From: Tetraselmis striata
Lineage: Eukaryota; Chlorophyta; Chlorodendrophyceae; Chlorodendrales; Chlorodendraceae
Assembly: GCA_006384855.1 (NCBI GenBank)
Contig: VCJN01000308.1
Span: forward strand, 434,001-498,000
Direction of reading: 5' to 3'
Length of the DNA stretch: 64,000 nucleotides
The notes beneath the pieces were generated by a model. That model saw nothing but the letters and a program-made list of their open reading frames with translations, made no database searches and was not told the DNA's origin. A program made the position numbers and the translations under genes. The stretch's first letter is position 1; each line of letters starts with the position of its first letter. Positions 1 through 15,574 of the stretch are shown piece after piece.

Positions 1-1359
1 TCTCGAGCAATTACATCGATTTGTAGCTGTGTGGCGCAGATTCCAAGACGGGCACAGGCGAGCCAGGTGCAACATAGATGCCTTCTAAGATGACGTGTCC
101 GTATAATGCAATCAACTGAATGTGGCCGCCCCAGGAAAATTCTAGGCCGATTAAAATTTGTCTGAAGGGATAGGTGCCATAGGATAGACCGGCTAGCCTT
201 GGGCCCGGCACAGCATGACAGGAACACTTCGACGAGGGTACTCACTCGCGCTTTTGAGAGTTGCTGATTGAAGTACAGCCGGGGATGGATAGGAATTGGC
301 GACTCCGACGTTGGCAGGCTGCCGGAGATGCGCGAGAGGAGCGACCGCGAGCGAGGGCTCGTAGGCGGCTGCGTGCGGTCTGCATGGGAGGCAGACGGGG
401 ATGCCACGGTGCCAAGCGCCGCCGGCTCATTGCACGGTTCGGCTGTCTCCGCCAGCGGTCGCTGCCCCGAGGATTCTGCAATCGGTTGCACCGTTGAGGT
501 GGCAAACGAAAAGGATGTCTCAGCGCGCGGATCTCCGACCGACACCTCTATCGCCGCGGTGATGTCTTCGCCTCGCGTCGGCATGGAATCCTCCTTCTCG
601 GGGTCGCCGTCTTCTAACACAGATCGAGGGGATGCCGAGAGCTCGGTGGTTGCCTTGTCGGCCGCCCCGAGATTCGTTACGCTGTATTCACTCTCGTGTA
701 CACTTAGCGACCGGGACCCCTCTGCGTCGACAGGCGGAACTTCTGCCGTTCGCCACTGTTGGCGCGGGGACGGCATCAGCTGCCGCAGTCCACGTGTCAC
801 GCAGAGGCGGGTGAGATCGTCCACCAATTCCACCGGCTCGCCATCGTCACCTGCGCACCGGCACCAGCAGACACATATGTAATTACATACCACGTACTCG
901 GATACTCGCAGATTTAGCAGCGACAATACACATGGCATCATCATCACCATTACTGTTGTGTCGCAGAGAAAAAAACCACCCGTACCCACCTCCGTTGTCG
1001 TGACTGCCCATGCGCAGCCGGTTATACACCGCCTCTCGTGGCGGCTTGCCGGGCCCCATGAGCGGATTCCTCCACTCGGGGAACGAGGTTGCCAGACTCT
1101 CGATGCGGTGCGCGGGTTCGTACTCCGCCGGGGGTTGAGGTACCGGCCAACCGCGGGCCGGTGGGGGCGTTGGTCGCAGTGTGGCCGCGCCTGCTGCCGT
1201 GCCGACTCCCACCTGTAAAAGCGGGCATTTCCCGGGAGGCGGATGTCGGAAGAATTGAGACGGTCTCGCATTTTGATCACAATGAGAGAGGATTTTGCAG
1301 CTGATATGCATCTGTTGTATACATTTAATGAAATCACAGTCGAGCTACACTGTTAATAT
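1..1359. other. unassigned sequence, no gene recognised
   Basis: Several reading frames are open on both strands, the longest on the plus strand at 268-882. None shows a recognisable domain, and the composition (Ser, Arg, Pro, Glu) is what GC-rich DNA gives by chance. A low-complexity acidic/serine-rich exon of a gene running off the left edge is possible but I cannot support it. Sequence around 1310-1440 is AT-rich, like an intergenic or UTR stretch. Confidence 0.3.
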
Positions 1360-2764
1360 TCATCGAAATATAAATAATCGGACGTAATTATATATTGTGT
1401 CGCGACTATTTTTCGTTCTGAAACTCTGTTTCACGCTGACGACGACGCCACGTTCAGCAGAGCAGCCTCGGCATATGGCGCACCGATGACGAGTCAAACA
1501 GGCCGATGTACGTCCGCACAATGCCGCTCTTTGGACGAGCTTCCTCCTCAAAGCTGCGCTCGGCCTCTGACGGAGCTGGCGCGTCGGCCACAGGCTCCTC
1601 CGACTCGATCGGCTCCATCGCGGGCTCCTCATTCTGAGGTGTACACAATAGAGGCTCAGCTGGCGTGGGCGACGGAGCCGTCCCTTTCGGTGTGGAAAAC
1701 AACATCCGTATCCGTATCCGCAAGCAACAGCTGCTCCGGTCGCTACCTCACAAGCCGGTTCATCGCTTGGCGTCCCTTCCTCGGCTTCGACAAATTTCGG
1801 CTTTCTGCGCCGCCGCAGAATGCGGTGCCGTTCATCGAGCAGCTTGCCGCCGCGCGGCACCTTGCGCAGCAGTTTCCGCCGAGCCCTTGCTGGATCGTCG
1901 AGATCCACTCCGGCCGCCAGGCGCTGCCTGGTACCCGGAGTACCTCGACTGCTGCGACACCGCATCCCCGGCTCCTGCGTTTCGGGTTTTCAGTGGCGTT
2001 GATGGCCTCGCGTTACTTAGTGCTGTTACTTAGTCTGTGAATATGAACACACAGACTGTCGTCACGCTCGTACCATCCGAATTCAACATCGTTATCGCGC
2101 TTATTTCTCGTCATACTTTATCGTTTTATTTAGTATTGTAGTAGCAGTGTAGCACTTGACTGCCCAAGTCGAATTTCACAAACTGTCATTGTCGCCGACA
2201 TGTTACGACATATTGCGACGATTTACGAAAATAACATTTGAGAGTGTGAGGACAGAATGTCATCTACTTGCTCAGTGCTACATCGTTATAAACAAGTCCA
2301 CTCACTTGATGACCGCGCGACCCGGCTCGCCTTGCCATTGCCGATGTACCCGTACGACTTTCACATTGAACATGATATCATAGCTATCACAATCACGAGG
2401 GCGCGGATGTTGTCTGTCTTTGAACCTAGCAGCTGTAAGGCGGGTCTGCGCCAGCCGCAGTCGGGTTGTCACCATGACAGCACGGCCAGCAGCAGACGAC
2501 GTCACGCAGGCGCGTCTCCAGCTATCCCCGTTCCCCGCTGTTTCGCTGTCATCGCGGCCCCAGTCGCTGTCCGACTCCGGATCCCGATCGCTGAATTCGC
2601 TGCCAGGCGGCATCGCCGAGTTTAGCCGGACAGCTTCCAGCGCGCCCGAATCCAGCATGTCCATGCTGATCGCCTCGTACAGGCTGGCAGCACTGCTGCC
2701 AGACGCGCCGCTTTCGCCGGAATCCGACGAACCCTCCGCATCTGCAAATTCGGCAGGGGACAGG
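1360..2764 (-). CDS. possible coding exons, unidentified acidic/basic protein
   Basis: On the minus strand, about 2764-2460 reads as a Ser/Asp/Glu-rich segment (residues such as SDRDPESDSDWGRDDSE). About 1960-1745 reads as a basic segment (RARRKLLRKVPRGGKLLDE) ending at a GTAGCG donor-like site, and about 1723-1454 holds an acidic stretch. Alternation of charged low-complexity blocks suits exons of a nuclear scaffold-type protein, but no domain is visible and I cannot connect the blocks by confident splice sites. It may be one gene, parts of two genes, or chance open frames. Confidence is low. Confidence 0.25.
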
Positions 2765-3000
2765 TTTTGTATTCCGAGTCAGTCGGAATGTACATAGCAA
2801 ACAACACAGCAATGAATTTCTACCGAGTTGCTCAGAAGTTGTCGTCCTTGCATTGCCGTGCTGATGACCCTGATTCCCAGAAATTCGAAAACGACGACAA
2901 ATTCTGAGCAATGCTGTAGAAAGCACGAGGTAAAAAGGCACGTGAACTGGCGTGTACTTCCACTGCCGGGACGAGGAAATAAATGTGACAGCGACAGACT

Positions 3001-6000
3001 TCATTGGGCAGCCTCACCGCTTGAGAGGCCGCCGGTGGCGTCCGTCCAGGACCAGTCCGACCCAGCCGAAGCCTCGAACTTGAGCTCGTGCAACGGGATG
3101 GGGCTGACGTCCTTCAGGTCCGGCAGAATAAAGCGCTTAGCCATCGACGCGAGCGCATCGTAGCGCGCCACCTTTACCCAGAGCTCCTCCGCCGGCAGCG
3201 CGTCGCCGTACGCGGTGCGCAACGCGCGGCGGTGCTGCACGGAGGCTGCCACCGCCTCCGCGTCGTCGGCGTCGATGTCGTCAGGCACGTGCCAGCGGCT
3301 GTCGGGCTGATGCAGGAAGCACCGCACCTGCACTTCCACCTGCATGCGGCATGGTAATTGCGCGGAGCTCAGGCTTTTATCGATTCGACCCAACACCGGG
3401 ACGAGGGAAGCACCTGCAGCAGAGGCTGTGGAAACTACATGAGGGGGTGAAGAAGGGGGGTCACCTCGCCGCTGGTGGTTAGCCTGGCGTCAGGGGTCTC
3501 CCGCAGGAAGCCGGCAGCCGTCTCAAAGACGGTGACAACCACCTGGCAAGGGAGGCCATGCAGGGAGATGAAGGCGGGTGAGCCACCTCCCGATGTATTG
3601 GCAGCTATACCAGCAGGTCCACGGCAAGCATTCTATCTGAGCAGCCTCTGTTCAGTGGACGCGGCGGTTGCAGGATGAAAGTGGCTTCCAGCACGCAACT
3701 TTAATGCGCACAGCGGCACTTTTCACACTGAAACAGGGAGTTCTGCAAGCGGCGAAAGTAGCCATCGTTGCCTTGCGCAGCAGCATGACTGTGCATGCGG
3801 CATACCTCTCGTAGTGCGCAGCTGAATACTGCTACTTCTGCTACCACGTTTACGTGTGTCTGGAGCTCTGGGCCTGCAGCCCCCCCCCCCCCCCCCCCCC
3901 TCCCCCCCTGCATGCTGTGAGAGAAGCGATTCTCCAGCAGCACGCACCAAAGCTGACTGCGCCGTGCATGCCCCGACGGCTGACCGGAACAGTTTCTCAA
4001 GCAGATCTCCCCCCCCCCCCCCCCCCCACCCCCCGCCACACACAAACGGGAACAATTGCTAAATGACATATTGACATCGTGCAACAAAGCAGGCTATGGG
4101 CGCGCGCAGGTGGAGCTCTACATGAGGCAATGCGCGCGATGCGGTGACGGGTTGGGGCAGGGGGGGGGGAGCTCGTACCCGAAATTTGTCGTGCGCCATG
4201 CTGCGCAGCTTGAGTAGGCTGCCCGGATGCAGGTCCAGCTGCCTCTCAAGGGCGCTGTCACCCTGCAGGAAGTTGGCGATGATGCCCTGCTGCAGGTTGC
4301 TGCAGAGCGCCGTGATCAGGGCCGTGCGGCGCGAGGTGTACGACCCGGCGCCGCGCGTGATGGCGGCCGCGAGCGCCTCATCGTGCGCGGATCCGTGGCG
4401 CGGCCCGGCACCCACAAGGGAGGGGATGGCGGATGGGTCAGCCATTGCTCCGGGGCGAGACAGCTGCAGCACAGCGCCGTACTCGGGCGGAAGGTGGAGA
4501 GGGACCGCGCCGCGGTGCAGGATGACCTCCCCCCCGGGCGCCTCCAGTACTAGCTCGGCGCCCGCAAAGCCGGTTGCCCAGAGGCCCGGCGCCAGCAGCA
4601 CCATGGACGCCTGGATCTCGCTGAGCAGCACTTGCCGCGCTCGTACTTTTGGCAGCAGCCGCTTGGCGTGCACGTCGATGAAGGCGAGTGTGGCAGCTGC
4701 CACCTGGCGGTGCATCTTCTGGCTGTCTACCCCGCGCTTGGGCCGCTTAACGTCACGGTTGCTGTAAGTCTGTAGAAACAAAGAGGGCAGCCTCAGCAGA
4801 GACCCCATTTGGTTTCATTATAAACCCTGTCAAGTACATCTCAATCTGGAGGGCGACCGGTGGACACAGTGCCTCCGCCCAGTGGTTTATGGAGCACTAA
4901 ATGACTGACGTGGGCTGAATCTAATATCGGAGAGGAGCGACACAAATGATCAGGCATGGGAGGGGGTAAGTCGCAAGAGGCTTTGAGTGTATAACATCAT
5001 ACATGTATTAGTAGCGTGTAGATAACGTTTGGTGATCAATAAACGTGTGCACACTTAACCCCCCCCCCCCCCCCCCCCCTTGCTTATCCTAACATACACA
5101 CCGGTGTGTGAATACGCGGTGTTGTATCTATTTATTGATGTCAGCAATAGGGAAGAAGGGTAGTTGTGAGGTGGGGGGGGGGAGGACTGCATGGGAAGCG
5201 CCATACCTGGGCCGGCATGAGCTGCCAGTGGTGAGCTCCCGGGATGACAATGCAGGGGCGGAGATCCAGCGTGGCATCCACGCCATTGCAGGCCGCAAGG
5301 TGCGCGCACGACTCCATCAGGTGGAGGCAGACCCCGTAATGCGAGGCCTCCATGGCTGCAGGCAAGCCAAGGCACGGCCTGTGCGTCAGCAGTGGGCTAG
5401 CAATGAAGCCGCGCGCGATTCCAGCCTGGCCGCCAGCATTCGGAGCTGGCCCAGCCACCCTTGCCCATCGCATCACGCAGCACATGAAATTTCTCACATG
5501 CCGCCGCAGACAGCCAAAAGTAGAGGCCGTGACCTGAATGAGGGGAGAGAGGGAGGGAGGGAGGGGGCTCACCTAGAGCCATGCAGGAATGTGATGGGCG
5601 GCCGATGCTGAATGCCGCCCTGGGGAAAACACGCGGCGCCAGGAACATTGTCGCGCAGCAGGCGCCGGTCTCTGGCAGCGCCACGATGGCGGCCGCCAGG
5701 CTTTGGTCCTCCACGCCATGAGCCACAACAAGCACCTGCGGAGGCGGGGAAGGGGGTAGGGCAGGGGGGCAGAGGGCTGTGAGCGCATGCCCCACCTCTC
5801 AAGGGGACTGTTTCTCTCAGCATGCTGGCAAGTGGGCTGCGTATGCACCCCGCTCCAGCGTAGACGGCATTCATTTGCATCTGCTGTGTGGAGTCGCCAA
5901 TAAGACGGGCCGCACCCCTCACCAAGTGTTCGTCAGCCGCATCCTCCCCCTGCGCCCGTAGCCAGCCTGCGGCCGAGTGGCATGTCAGCAGGGAAAGCGA

Positions 6001-6745
6001 AGCCGTCAGCGTCGCCGGCAGGGATAGAAAGCCCCGGAGAGGAGAAGGTGATGGGGTGTGATAGTATTTACGGATGTGCAACCTAGCGTGGCGGCGGGGT
6101 TAGGGCTGGATGGGGGGAAGGCGCCCCGCACCCTCTTTCTCAGCCGTGTGCCTGGCTGAGTGCACGATCGTGCTGACGTTGTCCTTGCTAGCCTTGCGCT
6201 CCGGAGCGACGACAAAGACCTCGTGGTTGCGCGTGAATGTATCCAGGAGGCTGGCAAAGTCCTGAGGTCGCAACACGTGCCAGCAGCACGCCAAAGGGCA
6301 GCAGGGGCATGGGAAGGGGGACGGTGAGTCTAGATAAGAGCAGTTAGGCCCAGTTTCTCTACTGGCAGCTCTGAGAAGAGAGTGCGAGGGTCAGAGGCTG
6401 ATGTTTGTCTGACAACGTGGAAAGCTGCCCAGGGCGTCCAATGCATAAGGCAAGGGATCGTGTGCGGTGGCATCCGTGGCAGTGAGCCCCCGGCCGCACC
6501 TCATAAAACTCCGCACTGACGGGCCCGTCTCGCAAGATAATGACCAACGGGCGAATGACTGCAAGCGGATCTTTTGTCATGGGAGGCTTCCTCCTGGGCT
6601 GCCACACCGCCACGCCGCCGCCATCCAGGGAATCGCTGCAGAGGCGATTGCATGATGGCATTAGGGTAAATGTACCGCCTCGCTGTCGCGCCGCCTCGCC
6701 AACTGCTCGGCGGACCGTAGTCGTACCAGGTGCTGCAGCCCGTAT
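3001..6745 (-). CDS. unidentified multi-exon protein, at least eight exons with consistent phases
   Basis: I do not recognise this gene. Exons that join in frame on the minus strand are about 6745-6689, 6635-6500, 6261-6132, 5966-5923, 5735-5573, 5355-5207, 4769-4179, 3542-3465 and 3339-3001, each with AG acceptor and GT donor (GTACAT, GTGCGG, GTGAGG, GTGAGC, GTATGG, GTACGA, GTGACC). The 3' stop is at 3001-3003. The roughly 560-residue C-terminal part is globular and not repetitive. It includes segments such as HEVFVVAPERKASKDNV, LVVAHGVEDQSLAAAIVALP, CIVIPGAHHW and a long Ala/Leu-rich exon (4769-4179). Introns hold poly-C runs (3881-3907, 4011-4027, 5060-5080). Upstream exons near 6.8-7.3 kb are likely but unresolved, including a basic presequence-like frame at 7279-7100. 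Coding status is well supported by phase agreement; function is unknown. Confidence 0.7.
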
Positions 6746-7299
6746 TGCGGGTGCGGGTGAAGGGTGGTTGTTCGGGAAGGGGGGGGGGGACTTGGACTGC
6801 ACCAGCTTCGCTTGGCTCACCTCATGCTGCACCGACAGCGACTCCTTCCTCGCACTTGCCTGTTCGCCTCCCCACTCCAGTGCCTCGCCGCTCGTCCTTC
6901 CACGTCACGCAGAGCGCCCGCAGTCACGGCCTTGTCGTGCTGGCACTGGACGCAGGCGACCCGCGCCTCGCCCAGCGGGCCTCCCGACCTGTTTTTATTC
7001 ACGGGCAGCGCGGCGGCGATGTTCTCTCGCCGCGCCGCCTCCCCCGCCCTGTCGCTGACTGGCTGTGCTCGGTGTGCTTGCTGTAAAGGGAACCGGCAGA
7101 AGTCGTCCCGCCACCCAGGATGGCCAGCGGGCTATATCAGAAACGGCCTGGGGGCTGTCAGCGCGGAGACTACTGAAGCAGTCCGCACGGCATGCCGACC
7201 AGGCTGTGCGTGCAATCCTTCCGCGCGGCATGTACAGGGCGGACGACAGCCCAGCTCGGCTCGGCGAGGAACGAAGCAAAGTGCGTGGCGTGCGCGCCG

Positions 7300-8700
7300 C
7301 CCAGTAGTAGTACTGTAGTGCTGATGTCGTTATATTATATCCTGCTACTACGGGTATGTTTATTTAGTGGACGAGTATACCAGAACTACTGTCCCACCAT
7401 ACTATACCTACTGTGCGCAACTTCCCTGGCGGTCCTTCCGCCCCGACCTCTTGCTTTCTTCGTGGTCAATCCGTTCAGGCACTTCGAAACTTTGTCGCCA
7501 GCCAACCTGCAGAGATCCGCCGTAACCTGTCGCGCACACGGCGGGGGCTGTTGCAGCGGGTCTCGGCTTGCGTGCGTGGTACCCTGGGCGGCATTCTCTC
7601 TGCCGGTGTGCAGATGGCCAAGTCTGATGCGTGTGCTCGTGCCCACTCTGCGTCTTCTCATGTTACTGCTTCCACCCCGCAGTCGCTGTAGAGGACCTTT
7701 CTGATTGCCTTTTATTTTGGTGATTTCCGATATCGCCTTCTGCTGCTAGCTCATGAAAATACCTACTGTAAATATTTGTCCGCGCGATGACCACTACCAC
7801 TGCTGCTACCTATGTTGCGTGCTATAGCGTTCCTAACACCCGCGCGCCCGGATCGCGTCATGATGGATGGACCCGCCCAGGCTGGACAGAGTACCTTCAG
7901 GAACCGTGGAACATGCTGCTGCTGCTACTGAATCTCGCGTATACGAATATGTACCTAAAGTCCTATGCCCATCCTTATTTATCTAATATGCGCATCAAGA
8001 ATCCCCGAAACGCACGCGATGACGAGGGTGGTGATGCCGGTAACAGTGTAATTGCTGTAAATAATCCGCTGCCACTCAAATGCTGTTTGCCACTTTGCTC
8101 ATTGATGTGATGCGTGATGCATGCGCAGCGTCTCCCGTATGTGCAGCCACGACCCACTGCTGCTGAAGCGCCGAGGCCTAATCTACGGCAAGTATGATAC
8201 GAACGATGACCCATTCGGTACTGTTACGGGTGGCAGTGAGTGGCCTGGGAACACATACACACAGACAAAACAAACCCGGCGTCTAACCTTTATATTTACA
8301 ACAGGGGGGCAGACAGCATACATAGATCTGCAGATGCAGATAATGTGGCACGGGACATTTGTTTGCACTGCAACTTGGCAGGAGTTCACCTTCGGCAGAA
8401 CTGAGCATGGTGGCTCCTTTGTAGCAACATAAGCAGCGCATGCGCAGTGAACAAGCAGATAGCCAGCGGAGGCGCCCCAAATGCCATCTCCTTGATTTCT
8501 CCGTGCAATGTATATGGCGCATATATAATCAACAGAGGACACGGTGGTGGCCCTAAGGAGTGCCAACAAATGGGTGGGCCCAGGGGAAGGCGCAATGGCG
8601 GTCGCGGCCAGAGGGTGTTTCGCTGCAGCGCTGCATGGATGGCAGAGGCTGATTGGCAGATGTACACGATTGTTACACAACCCCCCGGGCAGCCCGTGGC
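7300..8700. other. intergenic, nothing recognised
   Basis: No frame resembles a known protein and no repeat or RNA gene is apparent. This lies upstream of the unidentified minus-strand gene and downstream of RPT6. A TGTAA, the usual green-algal polyadenylation signal, occurs on the minus strand near 8672-8676, about 55 bases past the RPT6 stop. Confidence 0.5.
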
Positions 8701-8728
8701 AGCCAGGCCCTGCAGCCGGCATGCGCGC

Positions 8729-11553
<2,825 letters not shown>

Positions 11554-11844
11554 CCTGACCGCTGTCTGTTGGCCTGGCCAAGATATCGGGGGAAACGGGG
11601 GTAGATTAGGGGCTGCTGGTGTTGCGTGACCCGGGGCTGCGGCCTGTGGCTGGAAGGATCTGCGTTATTGGTGGGGGTCAAGGAGGGACAGCGGATGAGG
11701 AGGCAGCAGACACAGGGCGCTCGGCCCGAGGAGAGCTTCAGTGTTGCTGCTTTGTGCACCGCGCGCGCGAGATTATGCGCCTAGGGGATGCGCGCGTCAC
11801 GCGCAAACGGCGCGCGTTGGATTCTGCTGGTGACTATAGGTATG

Positions 11845-11856
11845 ATTCTGCTGGCG
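11845..11856. repeat. target-site duplication, 3' side of LINE
   Basis: ATTCTGCTGGCG here is repeated exactly at 13314-13325 and flanks the LINE copy. An extra imperfect copy of the same words lies just outside at 11821-11830. Confidence 0.85.
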
Positions 11857-13313
11857 GTTTTTTTTCCCGCCCCCGGGATAGGACTGGCCCCAGTGAAACC
11901 CTTGCAGCGTCTCTACGACGGCCGGTATTTGGGCAGCGATCCAGTTACGGAAAGCCCTCGGTAGGCGACGCTCCGTTATAGTCACCAAGCAAATGGCCGA
12001 AGCATTCTGCAAGACTAATTAGAGGCCAGTGACAGAATTTCCAACACTTGGATCACCGTCCACTCTAAAACACTGCCATGAAAATACCCGGCACTGACCA
12101 CGAAAGGTCCGCCCTACCCGTTTGGGCGTCGGCCCATTCGAGTAATGCGAGTTGGGGCAAGCCCCAACCCGCGGAGCAAAACATTCCGGGAGTGCGATAC
12201 ATGTGCAACAAAAAAGGCAATGTGAGGGAGGGCCCGACGCCATAGCTGGTAAATTTTCCCATTCCCAATAAAATCCAGGGCGCCGTGAAGGGAGGGGGGG
12301 ACCCCGCCCTAAATAAAGGCAGTTAAGTCCTCAGGTGTTGACGCAATAACCCGACTACTAATAAAATCCCTGAACTCCGGAACTAACAACCCAAAATTAT
12401 GACGGTGATACCCCCACCGCGGGCACTCCACCAATATATGTTCGATAGTCTCAGATTCACCTCCGCCACATGCAGGGCTGTGTTCAAGGAACCGCTCAGG
12501 CATGGCATGAATCCGGGCCAATCGGCGGGCAGTGGGAAATACTCGGGTGCGTAATTGTATCATAATGTGCAACCCGGCCACAACCCCCCCGGGGACACCC
12601 ACATTGTACTGTGGCAACGGGTTTGACGCATAAGACGCCTGGACATATATACCCCATGTGTAATTGCGTGCTAACGATGCCGACGATTCGTAACGCGCCC
12701 ACACCGATGCCTTTACTAGTTTAGCGGCATCGCGCGCGGCTAGTGACCTCCACTCAAGTGGAAGGTGCGCGCCCTCAGCTAGCCCTACGTTCGCCCTAGC
12801 TAGTCGATCTAACCACCGCACAGTCCCTGACGTCCATATGTTAGGGCGCGCCCGACTTGGCTGATCTACTAAATGGGTTATACATGTATTCAAGTCGGAT
12901 GCTTTAAGGAACGCCCGAGCCCGTGCCGCAGCGGCCATGCGTAGCCTCTATGGGCGCAATATCCAATTCCCGCATCATCGGTGCAGTGGCCACCCCATGG
13001 GAGTTTTTATCTACCCCAATGAGGCACCGCAAGCACTGATTGAGTACGGTTTGTAATTTGTTTGCGCCGCTAGTTCTATCCATGCCCCATACTTCACACC
13101 CATAAGTTAAAACCGGCAGTACACAGGTTTTAAAAACCGACACACGCACATTAATAGGAATTATGTCCCGTCCACTGACTAGTACCGAATCGAGCGCCTC
13201 AATGGCGCTTTCTTCTATGGCGGTTCCCGCCTCTGGTGGCCCGAGCTGGATTACCTTCTGGAATGAATTTCTGTATGGAATTCTTGAATGTTGAACCTAG
13301 GACACGTAATCAC
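11857..13313 (-). mobile_element. 5'-truncated LINE retrotransposon (C-terminal RT region and 3' UTR, A tail)
   Basis: Reading the minus strand, the insertion starts at 13313 inside ORF2. A frame carries VFKTCVLPVLTYGCEVWGMD, the motif at the end of LINE reverse transcriptases, and a second frame (12938-12309) runs to a C-terminal zinc-knuckle-like motif, CGGGESETIEHILVEC, followed by the stop. About 450 bases of 3' UTR follow, ending in eight A residues (11865-11858 on the plus strand as T). Exact 12-bp target duplications flank it. ORF2 is split between two frames near 12.9 kb, so the copy is inactive. Upstream endonuclease and most of the RT are absent, the usual result of incomplete target-primed reverse transcription. 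The 3' UTR is shared with a second copy near 55.1 kb. Confidence 0.9.
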
Positions 13314-13325
13314 ATTCTGCTGGCG
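13314..13325. repeat. target-site duplication, 5' side of LINE
   Basis: Exact 12-bp partner of 11845-11856. Confidence 0.85.
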
Positions 13326-13451
13326 ACTCAAGATTACAGGGACGGTACACTACGCTTCAAAATAAATGGCAAACCCTAATTTGGATAGGGTCTGTGCTCA
13401 CTCGCAATCGAAGCGCGTGGCACCAATCCAAATATAGGGATATGTTGGGTA

Positions 13452-13506
13452 CCTGTACCAGGGGTAACCCCTGGCCTGTACCAGGGGTTACCCCTGCCTG
13501 TACCTG
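13452..13506. repeat. tandem palindromic unit (CCAGGGGT-A-ACCCCTGG)
   Basis: A 17-bp perfect inverted repeat at 13458-13474 is followed directly by a near copy of the same unit (ACCAGGGGTTACCCCTG), so the stretch can fold into two adjacent hairpins. Related words (CCAGGGGCAACCCCTGG near 47050, TTACCCCTGG near 47284) recur elsewhere. Function unknown. Confidence 0.7.
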
Positions 13507-13529
13507 TAAGAGTGCTGGCTACAACATGT

Positions 13530-14000
13530 TTTGGAGCTTGGTTTCGGAGATCGGCAATAAACGCTTTGATTTAAAATAAACGTGATTTTATATAATGTAT
13601 GGCATCGGTTAATGTTCAGTACTTTAGACGATGGTCGCATGTGCATCATGCATCGTCACGTGTGTGCATGCCACGCGCCCTGTTAGCTTTGTTATCTAGC
13701 CTATGCATGGCGTGCATCGTTTGAAGATTTGTTTGGACGGCCAGCATGTGCTAGTGGGCACTAACCGCAGTTAGCATTGTGTTGGATTTGCCGCATGTAA
13801 AGCCAGCTATGTCCTTATAGATATACCACTACAAGCGTTAGGGTGACCACCCCAAAGTATCCCTATCTCACGCTGCGCTACGCGCCGCTCAGCGTGAGTG
13901 CCGTATCTATCTATTGAATACATATATAGTAAGATGGCGCGGAGACCGCGGAGCAGCAAAGCTGATCGGGAAGCGGTGCCGGTACTAACACCCCCCTGAC
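13530..14000. other. intergenic, nothing recognised
   Basis: AT-richer sequence between the LINE insertion and the next plus-strand gene. No coding frame, RNA gene or repeat that I can support. Confidence 0.5.
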
Positions 14001-15574
14001 ATGCAGCCCCCTGATCTGGGTGCCATGGCCATGGCGGACACACAGCAGCAATCTGGCAGAGTTGACATTCAGCCGACAATGGCAACGGACCTGAGGCTGG
14101 CAAAAGGCGCTGCTGTGCAGCTCCAGCCGCAGCTGCTGAAACGTTGCACTGTGGAGCCCGCGCTAGAGAGTTTCATATGGAGTGGGGAGATGTTCCATCG
14201 CAAGTTTGCGGTCACCCATGGGCTAGGTGCTGACAGACGAGGTCGTAGCCTGGTAGCCATTCATGCTGATGGTGAATGGTTTCCCATTGGGTGTGATCCA
14301 CCTCAAAGGCCGCCATATCTTCAAGGCGGTCAAGGGGGGGGGGGGGGGGGGCTGGAGACAGTCTCCCGCGACCGCGATGGGCACCACCCCAACATGAACG
14401 CTGCCAAGATATACTTTTATCGTTTTCTCGTTCTGGCATATGCAACGGAAGACACCGTCCTTGCCGCAGAGCTAAAGGATTGCAACAGGAGCACTCTGAA
14501 GCAACTCAACTTGGAGCCAGTGGTCTATTCTGACAACAAACTGCCCCCTTATTCAACGAAGTCTCTCTATTTCTCATTGATGTGGAGCCACGCAGCCGCA
14601 GTGGTTTCTGAGAGGCGATGGCCAGAGTATGTTGTGACTATATCTCCATGTACCCACGCCACCGCGGTTCGGAAGCCTTGACCGGGCTCATGTGGGAGGA
14701 TCCAAACCCGGCCCTTCCTGCTTTTCTATGTGTGGGCTGCGAATTTTGCCTTATGCGCAAGCTTGCTGATCTGGGCGACATCAAATTGCTGCACCAAAAG
14801 GTCGACGGTCTGGACAAGAAGTTTGAAGAGATCGCACGCAAGCAGCTGGCCGCACTCTCGAGCATTCACATGAAGATTGACAAGACGCTGCCGAGTCTGC
14901 TGCACCTGCTCCCCAGCAAGCAGCCAACAACGGTGGCTGCCTCACTGGCTCGCGCGGCATCGTCACTGGTCATCATCAAGCTCAGGCTGTTCTTCGTCTG
15001 CCCTGTCTCGTGCAAGATAGCGCCTACCAATGACGGGGAGGGCTTTGAAGTACCAGTGACTCGCGAGTGCCTCATTGCCGCACCACCGTATCTGCGCATG
15101 GCACTGCAGGATGCAAGCGCGCTGTCCAAGTTCGCCAGGCTGGCAGGGCTCCCCATCCCGGACTTCGAGGTGATGGAGAAGAGCATGAGCGACTGGCTGG
15201 CAGGTCAACTGCAGGATCTGACCGGCCTGGACAGCGCCGACAGCGAGAGTGTGGCCAGCCTGCTGAGTGACTCGTTGATGGGCGCCACTAGTCATCTGGC
15301 CAGCATGGCGACCGACAGCCAGACGAACCTGGGCGAGCATGAGGCGAGCAAGCTGCGCCAGTCCTGTGAGGCGGTGGAGAGGCTGCTGGAGCGCACAGCA
15401 GGCACGGACTGGGCGAGGAAGTCGGGTCTTGTGCGGGTGGTGTCTGATGACGCTGCGCATGTTGCGTGGGTCATGCCTGGCGAGAGCGAGCTCCGCTTCA
15501 GGCGGCACGGCATCAAGGCGTTCGTGAAGCCTGCCCTAGATAGTGAAGGGGGCAGCAGCGCACGTGCCAGATGA
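14001..15574 (+). CDS. unidentified protein; coiled coil plus C-terminal module like that of algal/invertebrate ROCO-LRR proteins
   Basis: Two open stretches, 14001-14681 and 14618-15574, overlap in different frames, so at least one intron lies near 14.6 kb; a G run at 14334-14350 probably sits in another. The second part is convincing. A likely coiled coil (LLHQKVDGLDKKFEEIARKQ) is followed by LRLFFVCPVSCKIAP and a Gly-rich step, then an Ala/Leu-rich helical region ending at the TGA at 15572-15574. The order 'heptad helix, then LFxxCP with GxGFEV' recalls the C-terminal end of large LRR/ROCO or NACHT-type proteins; this is a resemblance from memory, not a match I can score. Exact start and exon borders are unresolved. 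Confidence 0.5.

Noticed and set aside
4059-4808. A separate single-exon 249-residue gene
   Set aside because: Its middle (4769-4179) joins in phase to exons on both sides; the apparent start is intronic.
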